Positions 11,054-20,644 of a DNA stretch of 64,000 nucleotides are shown here, piece after piece. Position 1 is the first letter of the stretch; every line of letters begins with the position of its first letter. Position numbers and translations under genes: made by a program. The DNA comes from Fictibacillus norfolkensis (lineage in GTDB: Bacteria > Bacillota > Bacilli > Bacillales > Fictibacillaceae): positions 1-64,000 of the forward strand of contig NZ_JACSQM010000001.1 in assembly GCF_014836645.1 (NCBI RefSeq). Direction: 5' to 3'. Below the pieces are notes generated by a model. It worked only from the letters and a program-made list of their open reading frames with translations, was not told the DNA's origin and searched no databases.

Positions 11054-12802
11054 TTATTCAATCTTTTTTTTCATGATTTCTATTGCGATGTCCCGAAATA
11101 CAGGGATTGTACGATTAACGGTATCGTGTTTTAAATCTACGATTACTAGTGCAAAACGTGGTTTTTCGGCTGGAAAGTATCCTGCAAACCATTTATTGTT
11201 AAAGCGTTGATCCTCTCCTTTTTGTGCCGTTCCTGATTTTCCTGCAACTTGAAAAGGCAATGACTGTAATGCGTGTCCAGTACCTTTTTCGTTCTTTACG
11301 ACGTTCAAAAGCAGGGATTGAAGTCTCATGATCGTATAAGGAGAAAGCTTTTCATCCTCTTTCTTATGATCTGCAAACTCAATCAGTTCGGTACCATTAG
11401 CAAAATTCACGCTTTTAGCTGACTTTACCTCATAACTGATCCCACCTCTAGCGATCGTCGCCATCATGTTAGCAACTGCAAGTGGGGTAACTTTAACATC
11501 CAGCTGGCCGATCGCAGTTTGAGAAGTCGCTAATGAACTTTTGTAATTGGATTCTTTCTTTTTTGAGTTGTAGACCTGACCCGATTCTTCTTTATAAAAG
11601 TGCGAGAACGCCTCTAGATGATAGACTTCTCCTTGCCAACCATTGTGTGTTAGTAGCCCTAACTTTTCAGCATACTTTTCCATAAAATCCGTATCTTTTT
11701 TTTGTAATTCATTAGCTAACTCTCCGAATGTTCTGTTGCAGCTTTGTGTAAAGCTGTTCTCTACATTTAGCATCCCTAACTGTCTCTCATCTTTTTCACC
11801 ATATATGTTTAGATTACAATCATACGTCTTCTCGTTTTGTATCCTATTTTCTTCAATAGCAGCTGCTGCTGTCACAATTTTAAATACCGAACCAGGAATT
11901 TGTTGAGACGTCATATGATCTACATGTTTATAGATGGTCTTACTCGAAAATAAGGGTCTGCTTGACATCGACAACAGTTCATTGGATTCGATATCAAGCA
12001 AAACAGCTCCACCTTCTTCAACACCATGAGCATCAAGTGCTTTTTCTACCGTTTCCTGCATCTTCTTATCTAGCGTCGTTTTCACGTGAAGAGGATATAG
12101 GGGGTTCGATTGCGAACGGAATTTAACATCAAGTCCAAACAACGGATGTCCTTGACGATCCACATGATAAATATATTCTGTTTCTCCTTCCGAAATTAGA
12201 AAAGGATCAAACGTATATTGCATGCCGTTCTTACCTGTTTTTGTGCTTATCGTAACCGTACCTTTTTTTAGTTTATCTTCATACTTTCTTTTGATCAGAT
12301 CCGGATCTTGTCCAACCGCTCCAATGATATGATTTGCGAACGGAGTTGGATTTCGTTTTGTAACAAGCTGAGCATAGAGCCCGGGAATCTCGAGTTTATT
12401 AATCTCATTCATCTGCTCAATACTGATTTCTTCTGAAAGAGAGAGTGCAGACGGTTTCTTTAGATCACTGATTTTTTTTGTAAAGTTACTTGTTTGTATA
12501 TCCAGTATGTCAGCAATAGACTCAATCGGCCATTTACTTGAGTAAAGATTAGGAAAGACGATGACCTGAGCTGTTACATCTGTTGAGAGCAGCTCACCAT
12601 TTCGATCAAGAAAATAACCTCTTCCATCGTTGATCGTAAAACGGTGCGTACGCTGATCAACACTTTCTTGTATGAGGTTCACTTTATTCTTGGAAAAGGA
12701 TGTAGTAGAAATCAGCTGTATATCCGCTAGCCGATACGTGAGAAAAAGGATAGCGAACAAGAATAAAAGTGCTACGACCCTCGTTCTTTTCTTTGATAAC
12801 AT
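11054..12802 (-). CDS. pbpI: Class B penicillin-binding protein (PbpI/PBP4b type)
   Basis: A membrane-anchored transpeptidase that cross-links peptidoglycan. The 582-aa protein has one N-terminal membrane helix (residues 9-27), a dimerisation domain with GRGYFLDRNG at 60-69, an extracellular middle domain, and a transpeptidase domain with all three motifs: Ser305-V-F-Lys308, Ser354-C-Asn356 and Lys522-Ser-Gly-Thr. In B. subtilis the gene at this place is yrrR (pbpI), active in sporulation. It lies between greA and yrrS on the same strand; the greA terminator (12865-12894) precedes it, so it probably has its own promoter. The start follows a run of five G at nine bases. Confidence 0.9.
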   Translation of the reverse strand: MLSKKRTRVVALLFLFAILFLTYRLADIQLISTTSFSKNKVNLIQESVDQRTHRFTINDGRGYFLDRNGELLSTDVTAQVIVFPNLYSSKWPIESIADILDIQTSNFTKKISDLKKPSALSLSEEISIEQMNEINKLEIPGLYAQLVTKRNPTPFANHIIGAVGQDPDLIKRKYEDKLKKGTVTISTKTGKNGMQYTFDPFLISEGETEYIYHVDRQGHPLFGLDVKFRSQSNPLYPLHVKTTLDKKMQETVEKALDAHGVEEGGAVLLDIESNELLSMSSRPLFSSKTIYKHVDHMTSQQIPGSVFKIVTAAAAIEENRIQNEKTYDCNLNIYGEKDERQLGMLNVENSFTQSCNRTFGELANELQKKDTDFMEKYAEKLGLLTHNGWQGEVYHLEAFSHFYKEESGQVYNSKKKESNYKSSLATSQTAIGQLDVKVTPLAVANMMATIARGGISYEVKSAKSVNFANGTELIEFADHKKEDEKLSPYTIMRLQSLLLNVVKNEKGTGHALQSLPFQVAGKSGTAQKGEDQRFNNKWFAGYFPAEKPRFALVIVDLKHDTVNRTIPVFRDIAIEIMKKKIE

Positions 12803-12864
12803 AGGTTCACCCCCTTACCCCTATTCTCACCCACTACTTTTGTTCCTAAACGATTGCAAAAAAA

Positions 12865-12894
12865 AGAAGACTTGCATATTACTGCAAGTCTTCT
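12865..12894 (-). terminator. Terminator after greA
   Basis: A perfect 12-base stem, AGAAGACTTGCA / TGCAAGTCTTCT, with a six-base loop, and a T run on the minus strand. Confidence 0.9.
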
Positions 12895-12908
12895 AATAGG
12901 TTAAACAT

Positions 12909-13385
12909 TTATTTCACTTCTAGGATAACAACGCTGATTTCGCCACCAGGTGTTTGAACAGAAACCTTATCTCCCGGTTTTTTACCAAATAGACTTTTTG
13001 CCATTGGAGAGTCGTTAGAAATTTTCCCTTCAAATGGATCCGCTTCTGCACTACCTACGATGATGTATGTTTCTTCGTCGCCGTCTGGAAGCTCTTTAAA
13101 CTTAACTGTTTTCCCGATGGAAACGTTATCAGATTGGTCTTTATTATCTTCAATAATTACCGAATCACGAATCATTTTTTCTAATTGAACGATACGAGCT
13201 TCTACGAATGCCTGCTCGTCCTTTGCTGCATCATACTCAGAGTTCTCAGAAAGGTCTCCAAAACTGCGAGCTACTTTAATTCGTTCAACAACTTCTTTTC
13301 TTCGTTCTGTTTTTAGAAACTCTAGTTCTTTCTCTAACTTCTCTTTACCTTCTAAGGTCATATAGTGTTTTTTCTCGTCTGCCAT
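12909..13385 (-). CDS. greA: Transcription elongation factor GreA
   Basis: GreA enters the secondary channel of RNA polymerase and promotes cleavage of backtracked transcripts. The 158-aa protein has the usual length and layout: an N-terminal coiled-coil (about residues 10-75) with [13 protein letters not shown] at its tip, holding the acidic residues that position magnesium, and a C-terminal FKBP-like domain with [21 protein letters not shown] lies nine bases before the ATG. It sits between udk and pbpI, each separated by its own terminator. Confidence 0.97.
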   Translation of the reverse strand: MADEKKHYMTLEGKEKLEKELEFLKTERRKEVVERIKVARSFGDLSENSEYDAAKDEQAFVEARIVQLEKMIRDSVIIEDNKDQSDNVSIGKTVKFKELPDGDEETYIIVGSAEADPFEGKISNDSPMAKSLFGKKPGDKVSVQTPGGEISVVILEVK

Positions 13386-13515
13386 TGTTTTTTCACTCCT
13401 TAAATAATCAGTACCCTTGTTACGTTATATGATAATTCGGCTAGGGTATGTATAAAATATGGGTCATTAGTTGATTGCCAAATGGCTTAAAGCTGAAATT
13501 TGTCACTGTATACCG

Positions 13516-13546
13516 AAAAAATGAGGATGATGTTCCTCATTTTTTC
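13516..13546 (-). terminator. Terminator at the end of udk
   Basis: AAATGAGGA pairs with TCCTCATTT around a short loop with T runs on both sides. Its upstream arm lies inside the last codons of udk. Confidence 0.8.
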
Positions 13547-14178
13547 AATAATGCTTTGTCTTCCAATATCGTCTTAATCTTTGTTACCATTAAGTCGATC
13601 GCAACAAGATTCTGGCCGCCTTCTGGAATGATAATATCCGCATATCGTTTCGTTGGCTCTATGAATTGATTATGCATCGGCCGAACCACTGCAGTATATT
13701 GATCGATAACAGATTCAAGTGTTCTTCCACGGTCTCGGATATCTCGAACCATCCTTCTAATAATACGAACATCTGCATCCGTGTCTACAAACAGCTTGAT
13801 GTCCATCAAATCACGTAGTCGTTCGTCTTCAAGGATCAAAATACCTTCCAGTATAATGACATCTTTAGCATCAACTGGGATAATTTTATCACTTCTTGTA
13901 TGTGCTGTATAGTCGTACACTGGTTTTTCGATGGAATCGTATTTTAGAAGTGAAGAAATGTGCTGGATTAACAAATCATTATCGAAAGCAAGAGGATGAT
14001 CATAGTTCGTATCCAATCGTTCTTCCATTGATTTATCTGATTGATCTCTATAATACGCATCTTGCTCTATGATTAAGATGGATTGGTTAGCAAACTGCCT
14101 GTAAATTTCTTTTGCTACCGTCGTCTTACCTGATCCAGATCCACCTGCAACCCCAATTACTATTGGTTTTTGTGCCAT
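13537..14178 (-). CDS. udk: Uridine kinase
   Basis: Udk phosphorylates uridine and cytidine with GTP or ATP in pyrimidine salvage. The 213-aa protein has the P-loop GGSGSGKTT at residues 12-20, DAYYRD after strand 2, YDHPLAFD in the nucleoside site, and [15 protein letters not shown] in the lid, all typical. The ATG at 14178 is chosen because GGAGGAG lies eight bases before it; an upstream in-frame start lacks a site. It follows yrrM closely. In B. subtilis two U32 peptidase genes (yrrN, yrrO) lie between yrrM and udk; they are absent here. Confidence 0.96.
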   Translation of the reverse strand: MAQKPIVIGVAGGSGSGKTTVAKEIYRQFANQSILIIEQDAYYRDQSDKSMEERLDTNYDHPLAFDNDLLIQHISSLLKYDSIEKPVYDYTAHTRSDKIIPVDAKDVIILEGILILEDERLRDLMDIKLFVDTDADVRIIRRMVRDIRDRGRTLESVIDQYTAVVRPMHNQFIEPTKRYADIIIPEGGQNLVAIDLMVTKIKTILEDKALLKK

Positions 14179-14208
14179 TTTGATTACTCCTCCAAACTGC
14201 ATGTCCCA

Positions 14209-14853
14209 TTAAGAATTTCTAATACTCACCATCATCCCATCTCCAACCGGTAAGATTGAAGACTGATAGTCAGGATGCTGCATCATATATTCGTTAAAAC
14301 TTCTAATTTTTTTTACTAGAGAACGAAGTCTTCTACTCTCTAAGCCGCTTTCATCAGCGACATACCCTCTAAAGAGAACATTATCTGTGACGATGATGCC
14401 ATCATGAGACAGCATGGAGGAATAATGATCAAAAAAGTTTTGATATTGTCCTTTTGCTGCATCTATAAAAATAAAGTCATATGGGGCATAGTTTTCTACT
14501 TGGCTCTGCAATTCATTCGCATCACCAAATAACAAAGTAATTCTGCTCTCTAGATGAAACGATCTAACATTATCTTTTGCTATATTGTACCGTTCTTCAT
14601 CTCTTTCAATACTAATAATTTCAGCATTCTCACATGCAAGAGCCATTCGGATGGCGGAATATCCAATCGCTGTTCCTACTTCTAATATACGTTTCGGTTT
14701 TTTCAATCTAACGTAGGACAAAAGTGTCTCCATACCTGTTAGATCCATGATCGGCACATTATGCTCTTTCGCGTATTGCTCCATTTTTAGTACTTGTTCA
14801 GAGCGCGTTGGAATAATTTTTTCGATATATTGGTTCAATTCTTTTGAGACCAA
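14209..14853 (-). CDS. yrrM: SAM-dependent O-methyltransferase YrrM (TrmR type)
   Basis: The 214-aa protein belongs to the catechol O-methyltransferase-like family (Methyltransf_3). Motif I ILEVGTAIGYSAIRMA is near residue 56, the strand-2 acid in IISIERDEER, and FIFIDAAKGQY near residue 130 holds the metal-binding Asp. The B. subtilis protein is reported to methylate 5-hydroxyuridine in tRNA (TrmR); I infer the same role. The TTG start lies nine bases after GAAGGAGG. It sits between mltG and udk. Confidence 0.85.
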   Translation of the reverse strand: MVSKELNQYIEKIIPTRSEQVLKMEQYAKEHNVPIMDLTGMETLLSYVRLKKPKRILEVGTAIGYSAIRMALACENAEIISIERDEERYNIAKDNVRSFHLESRITLLFGDANELQSQVENYAPYDFIFIDAAKGQYQNFFDHYSSMLSHDGIIVTDNVLFRGYVADESGLESRRLRSLVKKIRSFNEYMMQHPDYQSSILPVGDGMMVSIRNS

Positions 14854-15039
14854 AGTAACACGCCTCCTTCACACTAACCGGTATATTGTAACATAATCTT
14901 TATTTGAAGGCGAGAGTCCTATTTCTTTATGGCTGTTTTCTATGGAATTACAGATTGTTCACTCTTCAAAGGCTTTCTTAACATGTTGATTGTACAGCAT
15001 AAAAAAAGAGAATACATACTAGTATCCTCAGAAACATGC

Positions 15040-16176
15040 TTAAGTATTGTCTTTTTCTTGCCAAACCTTCCATTCGTCTCTGTATTTTTTATATACAGCA
15101 TTATGTTCGCTTAATGTTTTTGTGTAGATGACTTCGCCGTTAGGTCTTGCATAAAAGAACAGCTCCTCCATCTTAACAGGTTGCAATGCAGCTTCAATCG
15201 CTTTTTCACCAGGTGAAGTGATAGGTCCGATCGGAATACCTTTATAAAGATACGTATTGTACTTTGAATCATACTTTAAATGTTCGTATAAGACTTGCAC
15301 ATCAAAATTCTTTCTAGCGTATTTAACAGTTGGATCGGAGTCTAGTTTCATATCTTTACTTAAGCGATTATAAAAAACACCTGCAATTTTTTTACGATCC
15401 TCTTCACGCTGAGATTCTTCTTCTATAATAGAGGACAACGTAATGATTTGAAAGAGGGAATAACCGCTATTCTTTATTTCTGTTTCATGTTTAGTTAAAA
15501 CAACAGAAGATTGTTCGACCATCTTATCGATTACATCTGTTAACGCCGGTTTTTTCACATCAAAATCATATGTTGCAGGAAACAAAAATCCTTCTAGAGG
15601 GTAATAAAGTCCATCCTTCATCAAATCATCAGGTAGGATCGGATACTTTTCTTGAAGCTGTTTCAGATAAGATGTATCAGTCATTTTTTTGATAATATCA
15701 GCTTCACTATAACCCGTTTTCTGACTGATTAATTTTGCGATCTGTGGGACATTATATCCTTCAGGAATCGTTAATGTTAGAGCTGGCTTCTTAAACATCT
15801 TTCCGTCTTTCAGTGCTGAAATAATTTCAGAAAGGTCCATGGAAGGAGTTAGTTCGTAAATTCCCGCTTGAAAGTTGCCTTCTCCTTTAACTCTTGTGTA
15901 GAGTCTGAAGAAATCACCATTGTAGATCAACCCTTTATTCTCAAGCTCTTGTCCTATTTTTGACGAGGAAGAACCAATTGGAATTTCCACCGTAATTTTT
16001 TCATTATTAGCTGCATCGATCGGTCCAATATTTTTATTGTAATAATAATATGCACCTATAGCCGCAGCAATGATTAAAGCAACAAATAGAAACAAAATGG
16101 ATAGAACAATTGTTTTGGTACGCTTTTTACTTTTATTCTCATTTATGTAATTCCCAGATGACTGGAGATGTAACAT
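15040..16176 (-). CDS. mltG: Endolytic murein transglycosylase MltG
   Basis: MltG cleaves nascent glycan strands at the membrane and so helps set chain length. The 378-aa protein has a basic start, one membrane helix (about residues 22-44), an extracellular LysM-like region, and the YceG catalytic domain with LEGFLFPATY (194-203), catalytic Glu252 in SSIIEEE, LDSDPTVKY (278-286) and the conserved GIPIGPI near residue 315. GGGGG lies seven bases before the ATG. It is followed on the same strand by yrrM. Confidence 0.93.
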   Translation of the reverse strand: MLHLQSSGNYINENKSKKRTKTIVLSILFLFVALIIAAAIGAYYYYNKNIGPIDAANNEKITVEIPIGSSSSKIGQELENKGLIYNGDFFRLYTRVKGEGNFQAGIYELTPSMDLSEIISALKDGKMFKKPALTLTIPEGYNVPQIAKLISQKTGYSEADIIKKMTDTSYLKQLQEKYPILPDDLMKDGLYYPLEGFLFPATYDFDVKKPALTDVIDKMVEQSSVVLTKHETEIKNSGYSLFQIITLSSIIEEESQREEDRKKIAGVFYNRLSKDMKLDSDPTVKYARKNFDVQVLYEHLKYDSKYNTYLYKGIPIGPITSPGEKAIEAALQPVKMEELFFYARPNGEVIYTKTLSEHNAVYKKYRDEWKVWQEKDNT

Positions 16177-16258
16177 GTTATTTCCCCCTTTCCACCTGTT
16201 TAATTATACGTTTACTAGCAGAAATTGTCGAGATTGGCCGTAAAATGGAATAAAAAAA

Positions 16259-16282
16259 GAAGTTGGTTAGAAAACCAACTTC
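16259..16282 (-). terminator. Terminator after yrzB
   Basis: A perfect ten-base stem, GAAGTTGGTT / AACCAACTTC, with a four-base loop and a T run. It ends the ireB-ruvX-yrzB group, so mltG is transcribed separately. Confidence 0.9.
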
Positions 16283-16295
16283 CTTTTTGTTTCAC

Positions 16296-16595
16296 CTATT
16301 GTTCTGTTTCGTACTCGTCATCTTGAAATGTGTTTAGCATTTCTTCAATCATGTCCCATTCTTCATCTGACTCGAGTGGGAATAGAGCAAGATCGTCTTC
16401 TTCTGCATTTTCTTCATAACGGAAAGGGAAAACTTCTACTTCATCCGTATCATCATCTTCTGAATCAGCTACAGGAATAGTTACCATGTATGATTTTCCA
16501 GTTTGATCTACATCAAATTTGAATAGAACTTCAAATAGATTTTCGTCACCATTCTCGTCTGGAATAACGATGCGTTCGCGTTCTTCTTTTGCCAT
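16296..16595 (-). CDS. yrzB: YrzB, DUF1292 protein
   Basis: A small (99 aa), very acidic soluble protein of the DUF1292 family, of unknown function. Visible features are IVIPDENGDENLFEVLFKFD and the EVFPFRYEE segment, plus a Glu/Asp-rich C terminus ending DEEWDMIEEMLNTF. It is last in the alaS-ireB-ruvX-yrzB order shared with B. subtilis. AAGAGGTGAG precedes the ATG. Confidence 0.85.
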   Translation of the reverse strand: MAKEERERIVIPDENGDENLFEVLFKFDVDQTGKSYMVTIPVADSEDDDTDEVEVFPFRYEENAEEDDLALFPLESDEEWDMIEEMLNTFQDDEYETEQ

Positions 16596-16617
16596 AATTG
16601 GCTCACCTCTTCTTTTG

Positions 16618-17037
16618 TTATTGTTGGCTGTCCAAATAACCTTGCAGAATGATCGAAGCTGCTAGCTTATCAATCACCTGTTTTCGTTTCTTTCGGCTCA
16701 CGTCAGCTGAAATCAATGTTCTTTCAGCTGCCATGGTGGTCAGCCTCTCATCCCATAGGATAACCGAAAGACCTGTCAGACTTTCAATATCTTTTGCAAA
16801 GTTTTGACAAGCTTCTCCGCTGGGACCGATCGTACCATTCATGTTCTTTGGAAGACCTACTACAATCTTACTGATATCATGCATCTGAATCAGCTCTTGG
16901 ATCCTTGCATAGTCTTCTTCTGGCTTATTAGGACGGCGTCGTATCGTTTCGACTCCTTGTGCTGTCCATCCCAATGCATCTGAGACGGCAACACCTATCG
17001 TCTTCGTTCCAACATCCAGTCCGAGTGTTTTTGTCAA
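16618..17037 (-). CDS. ruvX: Putative pre-16S rRNA nuclease / RuvX (YqgF)
   Basis: The 139-aa protein is of the YqgF/RuvX family with an RNase H-like fold, linked to maturation of the 16S rRNA 5' end and formerly proposed as a Holliday junction resolvase. [15 protein letters not shown] at residues 6-20 carries the first catalytic Asp, [10 protein letters not shown] around 77 a family motif, and DERLTT around 113 another acid. A TTG start is used: GGAAG lies eight bases before it. It overlaps the end of ireB closely (1-bp gap). Confidence 0.9.
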   Translation of the reverse strand: MTKTLGLDVGTKTIGVAVSDALGWTAQGVETIRRRPNKPEEDYARIQELIQMHDISKIVVGLPKNMNGTIGPSGEACQNFAKDIESLTGLSVILWDERLTTMAAERTLISADVSRKKRKQVIDKLAASIILQGYLDSQQ

Positions 17038-17038
17038 A

Positions 17039-17314
17039 TTAACGACTTCCTTCTTTTTGAGTGGATAGATATGATTTTACAAGCTCCTCAATAAGCTCAT
17101 CTCGCTCCAGTTTTCTAATCATGCTTCTCGCATCATTGTGACGAGGAATATAAGCCGGATCCCCTGAAAGCAAATAACCTACAATCTGATTGATAGGGTT
17201 GTATCCTTTATCCTGCAGGGCGTCGTAAACAGAAAACAGGACAGTTTCTACATTCGTCTTATAAGCATCTTCTTCGTTGAAGTTAAACTTCATCGTTTTG
17301 TCCATTGAACTCAC
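17039..17314 (-). CDS. ireB: IreB family regulatory phosphoprotein (YrzL, DUF965)
   Basis: A 91-aa protein of the IreB (DUF965) family. In Enterococcus IreB is phosphorylated by the Ser/Thr kinase IreK near its N terminus and controls cephalosporin resistance; the Bacillus YrzL role is not settled. The conserved core [21 protein letters not shown] is present, broken here only by reading. The GTG start is supported by AGAGGTG seven bases before it. It is the gene after alaS and next to ruvX. Confidence 0.88.
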   Translation of the reverse strand: MSSMDKTMKFNFNEEDAYKTNVETVLFSVYDALQDKGYNPINQIVGYLLSGDPAYIPRHNDARSMIRKLERDELIEELVKSYLSTQKEGSR

Positions 17315-17392
17315 TGGCGAACACCTCTTTCTGAAGATCTCCCTTAAGGGACAAATTAGTTCTTGTCTCTATTGTACATGAAAGATGAAAGC

Positions 17393-20029
17393 TTAGGAAA
17401 CGGTTTTGATCATTTCAACTGCAGAATCTATTCCTTCTTGCAGCTTTTCGGGATCTTTACCTCCAGCTTGGGCCATATCAGGACGGCCACCACCGCCTCC
17501 GCCGCAACGGACAGCCACTTCTTTTACTAGGTTACCCGCATGATAGCCTTTTGTCACTAAATCTTTTGTGACTCCCGCTACGATATTCACTTTTCCGCCG
17601 TTTTCTGCACCAAGAATAACCACTCCGCTTTGAAGTTTATTCTTTAAATCATCTACGATTGAACGCAAGCCGTTCATATCCACGCCGCTCAATTTTTTAG
17701 CGATAACAGAAACACCGTTAATCGTTTGAACTTCATCAACAAGGCTTCCTGCTTCCATGTTTCCAATCTTAGCTGCAAGAGATTCTTTCTCTTTCTGCAA
17801 CTCACGAATTTGTTCGTTTAATGCGTCTATACGCTGTGGCACGTCCTTAAGATTTGTTTTCAACTTAGCTGCCGTGTCTTTTAATAGCTGGACTTGGCCG
17901 TTCATCAAGCGGTACGCGTTCTCACCTGTAACAGCTTCAATACGACGTGTTCCTGCACCGATACCAGACTCTGATACGATTTTAAACAAACCGATCTCTG
18001 AAGTGTTATTGACATGACATCCACCGCAAAGCTCAAGACTGTAGTCTCCTACTTTTACTACGCGTACCGTTTCACCGTATTTCTCACCGAATAGTGCCAT
18101 TGCTCCCATCGCTTTTGCTTCGTTAATGTTCTTAACCATCTTTTCAACAGGAATGTTGCCCCATACTTTTTCGTTAACAATCTCCTCGATCTTCTCAAGC
18201 TCTTCTGAAGAGATGCTTCCGAAATGTGTGAAGTCAAAACGCAAACGACCTTCTTGTACGAGAGATCCTGCCTGATTCACGTGCGGTCCTAGCACATCTT
18301 TTAATGCTTGATGAAGAAGGTGAGTAGCCGTATGGTTCTTTACTACTTTTGCACGAATCTCAGGGTCAACCTCGACAGAAACATTTAAATTGTTTTCAAG
18401 AACACCTTTTTCAACAACTACGGTATGAAGGTTTTGTCCGTTAGGTGCTTTTTGAACATCTTTCACTCTAAGTAAAAGCTCTTTACTTTTTATCGTTCCT
18501 TGGTCAGCGATCTGTCCACCGCTCTCAGCGTAGAATGGTGTCACATCTAATATGACTTGAGCTTCTTCTCCTGAAGCGACCATCGCCACTCGCTCACCGT
18601 TTTGTAGTACTTCTGAAATTTTCGCTTCTCCTGCTAAGTTATCATAGCCAGAGAACTCACTTTTTACGGTAATATCAGAAAGAATCCCACCTTGTACTTG
18701 CATGCTGCCTACTTCTTGTCTTGCCGCACGTGCACGTTCACGTTGAGCCTTCATCTCGATTTCAAAGCCTTCTAGATCTACATCCATTCCGTTTTCAGCT
18801 GCATACTCTTGTGTAAGCTCGAATGGGAAACCAAATGTATCGTATAGCTTGAATGCGTCTTTTCCAGAGATGACGTTTCTTCCTTCTTCTTTTTCTTTTG
18901 CCATAACATCTTCTAAGATAGCAAGACCTTCGTTGATCGTTTCATGGAAACGCTCTTCTTCCGTCTTGATGACTTTTTGGATGAACGGAACTTTTTCTTT
19001 TACTTCCGGGTAGAAGTCTACCATGATGTCTGCAACAGTTGGTACTAGTTCATACATGAAAGGCTTGTTGATGTTGATCTTTTTAGCAAAACGAATCGCT
19101 CTTCGGATCAAACGTCGAAGGATATATCCTCTTCCCTCATTTGATGGTAGAGCACTATCACCGATCGCAAAACTTACCGTACGTACATGGTCAGCGATTA
19201 CTTTAAACGCAGTATCTATTTCTGTACTCAAGCCATAAGATGTGTCAGAAAGCTTTTCTGTTTCTTTAATGATCGGCATGAATAGATCTGTTTCAAAGTT
19301 CGTCTTCGTGTCTTGGATCACACAAACCATTCTCTCTAGTCCCATACCTGTATCGATGTTCTTCTTAGGCAGTGGCGTATACGTACCGTCAGGATTATGG
19401 TTAAACTGTGAGAACACCAGGTTCCATACTTCAAGGTATCTGTCGTTCTCTCCACCTGGATATAGTTCAGGATCTGACGGATCGCTGCCGTAAGCTTCAC
19501 CGCGGTCATAAAAGATCTCTGTGTTAGGTCCACTCGGCCCTTCACCGATATCCCAGAAGTTTCCTTCTAAACGAATGATACGCTCTTCAGGTAATCCTAC
19601 TTGTTTTGTCCAAATGTCAAATGCTTCATCGTCTTCTGGGTGAATCGTTACAGAAAGTTTTTCAGGATCAAAGCCGATCCATTTTTCACTCGTTAAGAAC
19701 TCCCATGCCCAAAGAATAGCTTCCACTTTAAAATAATCACCGATCGAGAAGTTTCCTAACATCTCAAAGAATGTATGGTGCCTTGCTGTGATCCCAACAT
19801 TCTCGATATCGTTCGTACGGATCGATTTTTGTGCGTTTGTGATACGAGGATTCTCAGGAATCACACGGCCATCAAAATATTTTTTCAATGTCGCAACTCC
19901 ACTGTTTATCCATAAAAGTGTAGGGTCCTCATGCGGTACTAAGGAAGCGCTAGGTTCTACACCATGGCCTTTTTCTTGGAAAAAATCAAGGAACATCTGT
20001 CTAACTTGAGCTGAAGTCAAATTTTTCAT
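17393..20029 (-). CDS. alaS: Alanine-tRNA ligase
   Basis: AlaS charges tRNA-Ala. The 878-aa protein matches the bacterial length and has the class II catalytic core (motif 2 region [18 protein letters not shown] around residue 66), the editing domain with HTATHLLH around residue 565 and the CGGCH zinc-site segment around 664, and a C-terminal DHHA1 domain with the Gly-rich [16 protein letters not shown]. The ATG at 20029 is chosen because GGAG lies ten bases before it; the ATG three codons upstream sits directly on the ribosome site. A T-box leader controls it, and a roughly 210-bp dispersed repeat lies in the leader between the T-box and the start codon. Confidence 0.97.
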   Translation of the reverse strand: MKNLTSAQVRQMFLDFFQEKGHGVEPSASLVPHEDPTLLWINSGVATLKKYFDGRVIPENPRITNAQKSIRTNDIENVGITARHHTFFEMLGNFSIGDYFKVEAILWAWEFLTSEKWIGFDPEKLSVTIHPEDDEAFDIWTKQVGLPEERIIRLEGNFWDIGEGPSGPNTEIFYDRGEAYGSDPSDPELYPGGENDRYLEVWNLVFSQFNHNPDGTYTPLPKKNIDTGMGLERMVCVIQDTKTNFETDLFMPIIKETEKLSDTSYGLSTEIDTAFKVIADHVRTVSFAIGDSALPSNEGRGYILRRLIRRAIRFAKKININKPFMYELVPTVADIMVDFYPEVKEKVPFIQKVIKTEEERFHETINEGLAILEDVMAKEKEEGRNVISGKDAFKLYDTFGFPFELTQEYAAENGMDVDLEGFEIEMKAQRERARAARQEVGSMQVQGGILSDITVKSEFSGYDNLAGEAKISEVLQNGERVAMVASGEEAQVILDVTPFYAESGGQIADQGTIKSKELLLRVKDVQKAPNGQNLHTVVVEKGVLENNLNVSVEVDPEIRAKVVKNHTATHLLHQALKDVLGPHVNQAGSLVQEGRLRFDFTHFGSISSEELEKIEEIVNEKVWGNIPVEKMVKNINEAKAMGAMALFGEKYGETVRVVKVGDYSLELCGGCHVNNTSEIGLFKIVSESGIGAGTRRIEAVTGENAYRLMNGQVQLLKDTAAKLKTNLKDVPQRIDALNEQIRELQKEKESLAAKIGNMEAGSLVDEVQTINGVSVIAKKLSGVDMNGLRSIVDDLKNKLQSGVVILGAENGGKVNIVAGVTKDLVTKGYHAGNLVKEVAVRCGGGGGGRPDMAQAGGKDPEKLQEGIDSAVEMIKTVS

Positions 20030-20059
20030 CGTTTTCATTCTCCTTTTTTAGATAAATAT

Positions 20060-20273
20060 AAAGACTGATTTCGTATTCATGTTGCTATGGTAGGTAGTTG
20101 ATTTCCGCTCCAGGTCGCTCGCTTTCCATGGGGCGTGCGGTGAGCCTCCTGCCGCTTTGCGCCATTAGGAGTCTCCACCTGACCGCTCGTCCCATAGGAG
20201 TCTCGCCACCTTCTGCTGCAATCAACTTGCATAAGAAGAGAAAAGATCTAAAGCAACAATCTTTTAGAAAGAG
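20060..20273 (+). repeat. Dispersed intergenic repeat, copy A (upstream of alaS)
   Basis: The core (20097-20230) starts AGTTGATTTCCGCTCCAGG, contains GGGGCGTGCGGTGAGCCTCC and GGAGTCTC twice, and ends CAATCAACTT, so the core is flanked by AGTTGATT/AATCAACT. Outer flanks also pair imperfectly (TGTTGCT left, AGCAACA right). The core is clearly GC-richer than its surroundings. It reads in the same direction as the other three copies and antisense to alaS. Confidence 0.85.
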
Positions 20274-20361
20274 CCTAGTTAAATAATGTAAGTGATTGAA
20301 TGGCTAATTAGGTACAAAATCAATCCTAAATCTACAAACAAATAGCAAGTGGCAAAATAAA

Positions 20362-20608
20362 AAACTCCCATCCCTAAAAAACAGGGACGAGAGTTTGAAT
20401 TCACGCGGTACCACCCTGGTTATATGCTTATCTTCAAGCATATCACCTTGATTAAAGCCTTAACGCGGCATAACGGCAGATTTTCCTTCTGCACTCCAGA
20501 GTAGCTTTCTGTTTCGCTTCTTCCTAAAACATCTTTCAGCCGATGGATGTTTCTCTCTTTTGGAAGGACTGAAACGTACTTATCTCTTTCAGCGATTTTT
20601 GATCTTCT
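20362..20608 (-). promoter_or_regulatory. T-box leader of alaS
   Basis: The T-box sequence AGGGTGGTACCGCG is on the minus strand at 20417-20404, followed by a terminator with an ACTCTCGTCCCTG-type stem and TTTTTTT at 20396-20362. Upstream is a long stem I region; GAAAGCTAC contains GCT, an Ala codon, where a specifier is expected. Uncharged tRNA-Ala binding would favour antitermination. The transcript start is placed from the promoter at 20615-20644. Confidence 0.93.
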
Positions 20609-20614
20609 AGCGTT

Positions 20615-20644
20615 AGTATACGTTTATTCAATCTTACTTGTCAA
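20615..20644 (-). promoter_or_regulatory. Promoter of the alaS T-box leader
   Basis: On the minus strand TTGACA (20644-20639) and TATACT (20620-20615) are 18 bases apart, a strong vegetative promoter. The TGA within the -35 box is the stop codon of yrrI, so gene end and promoter overlap. Confidence 0.85.
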
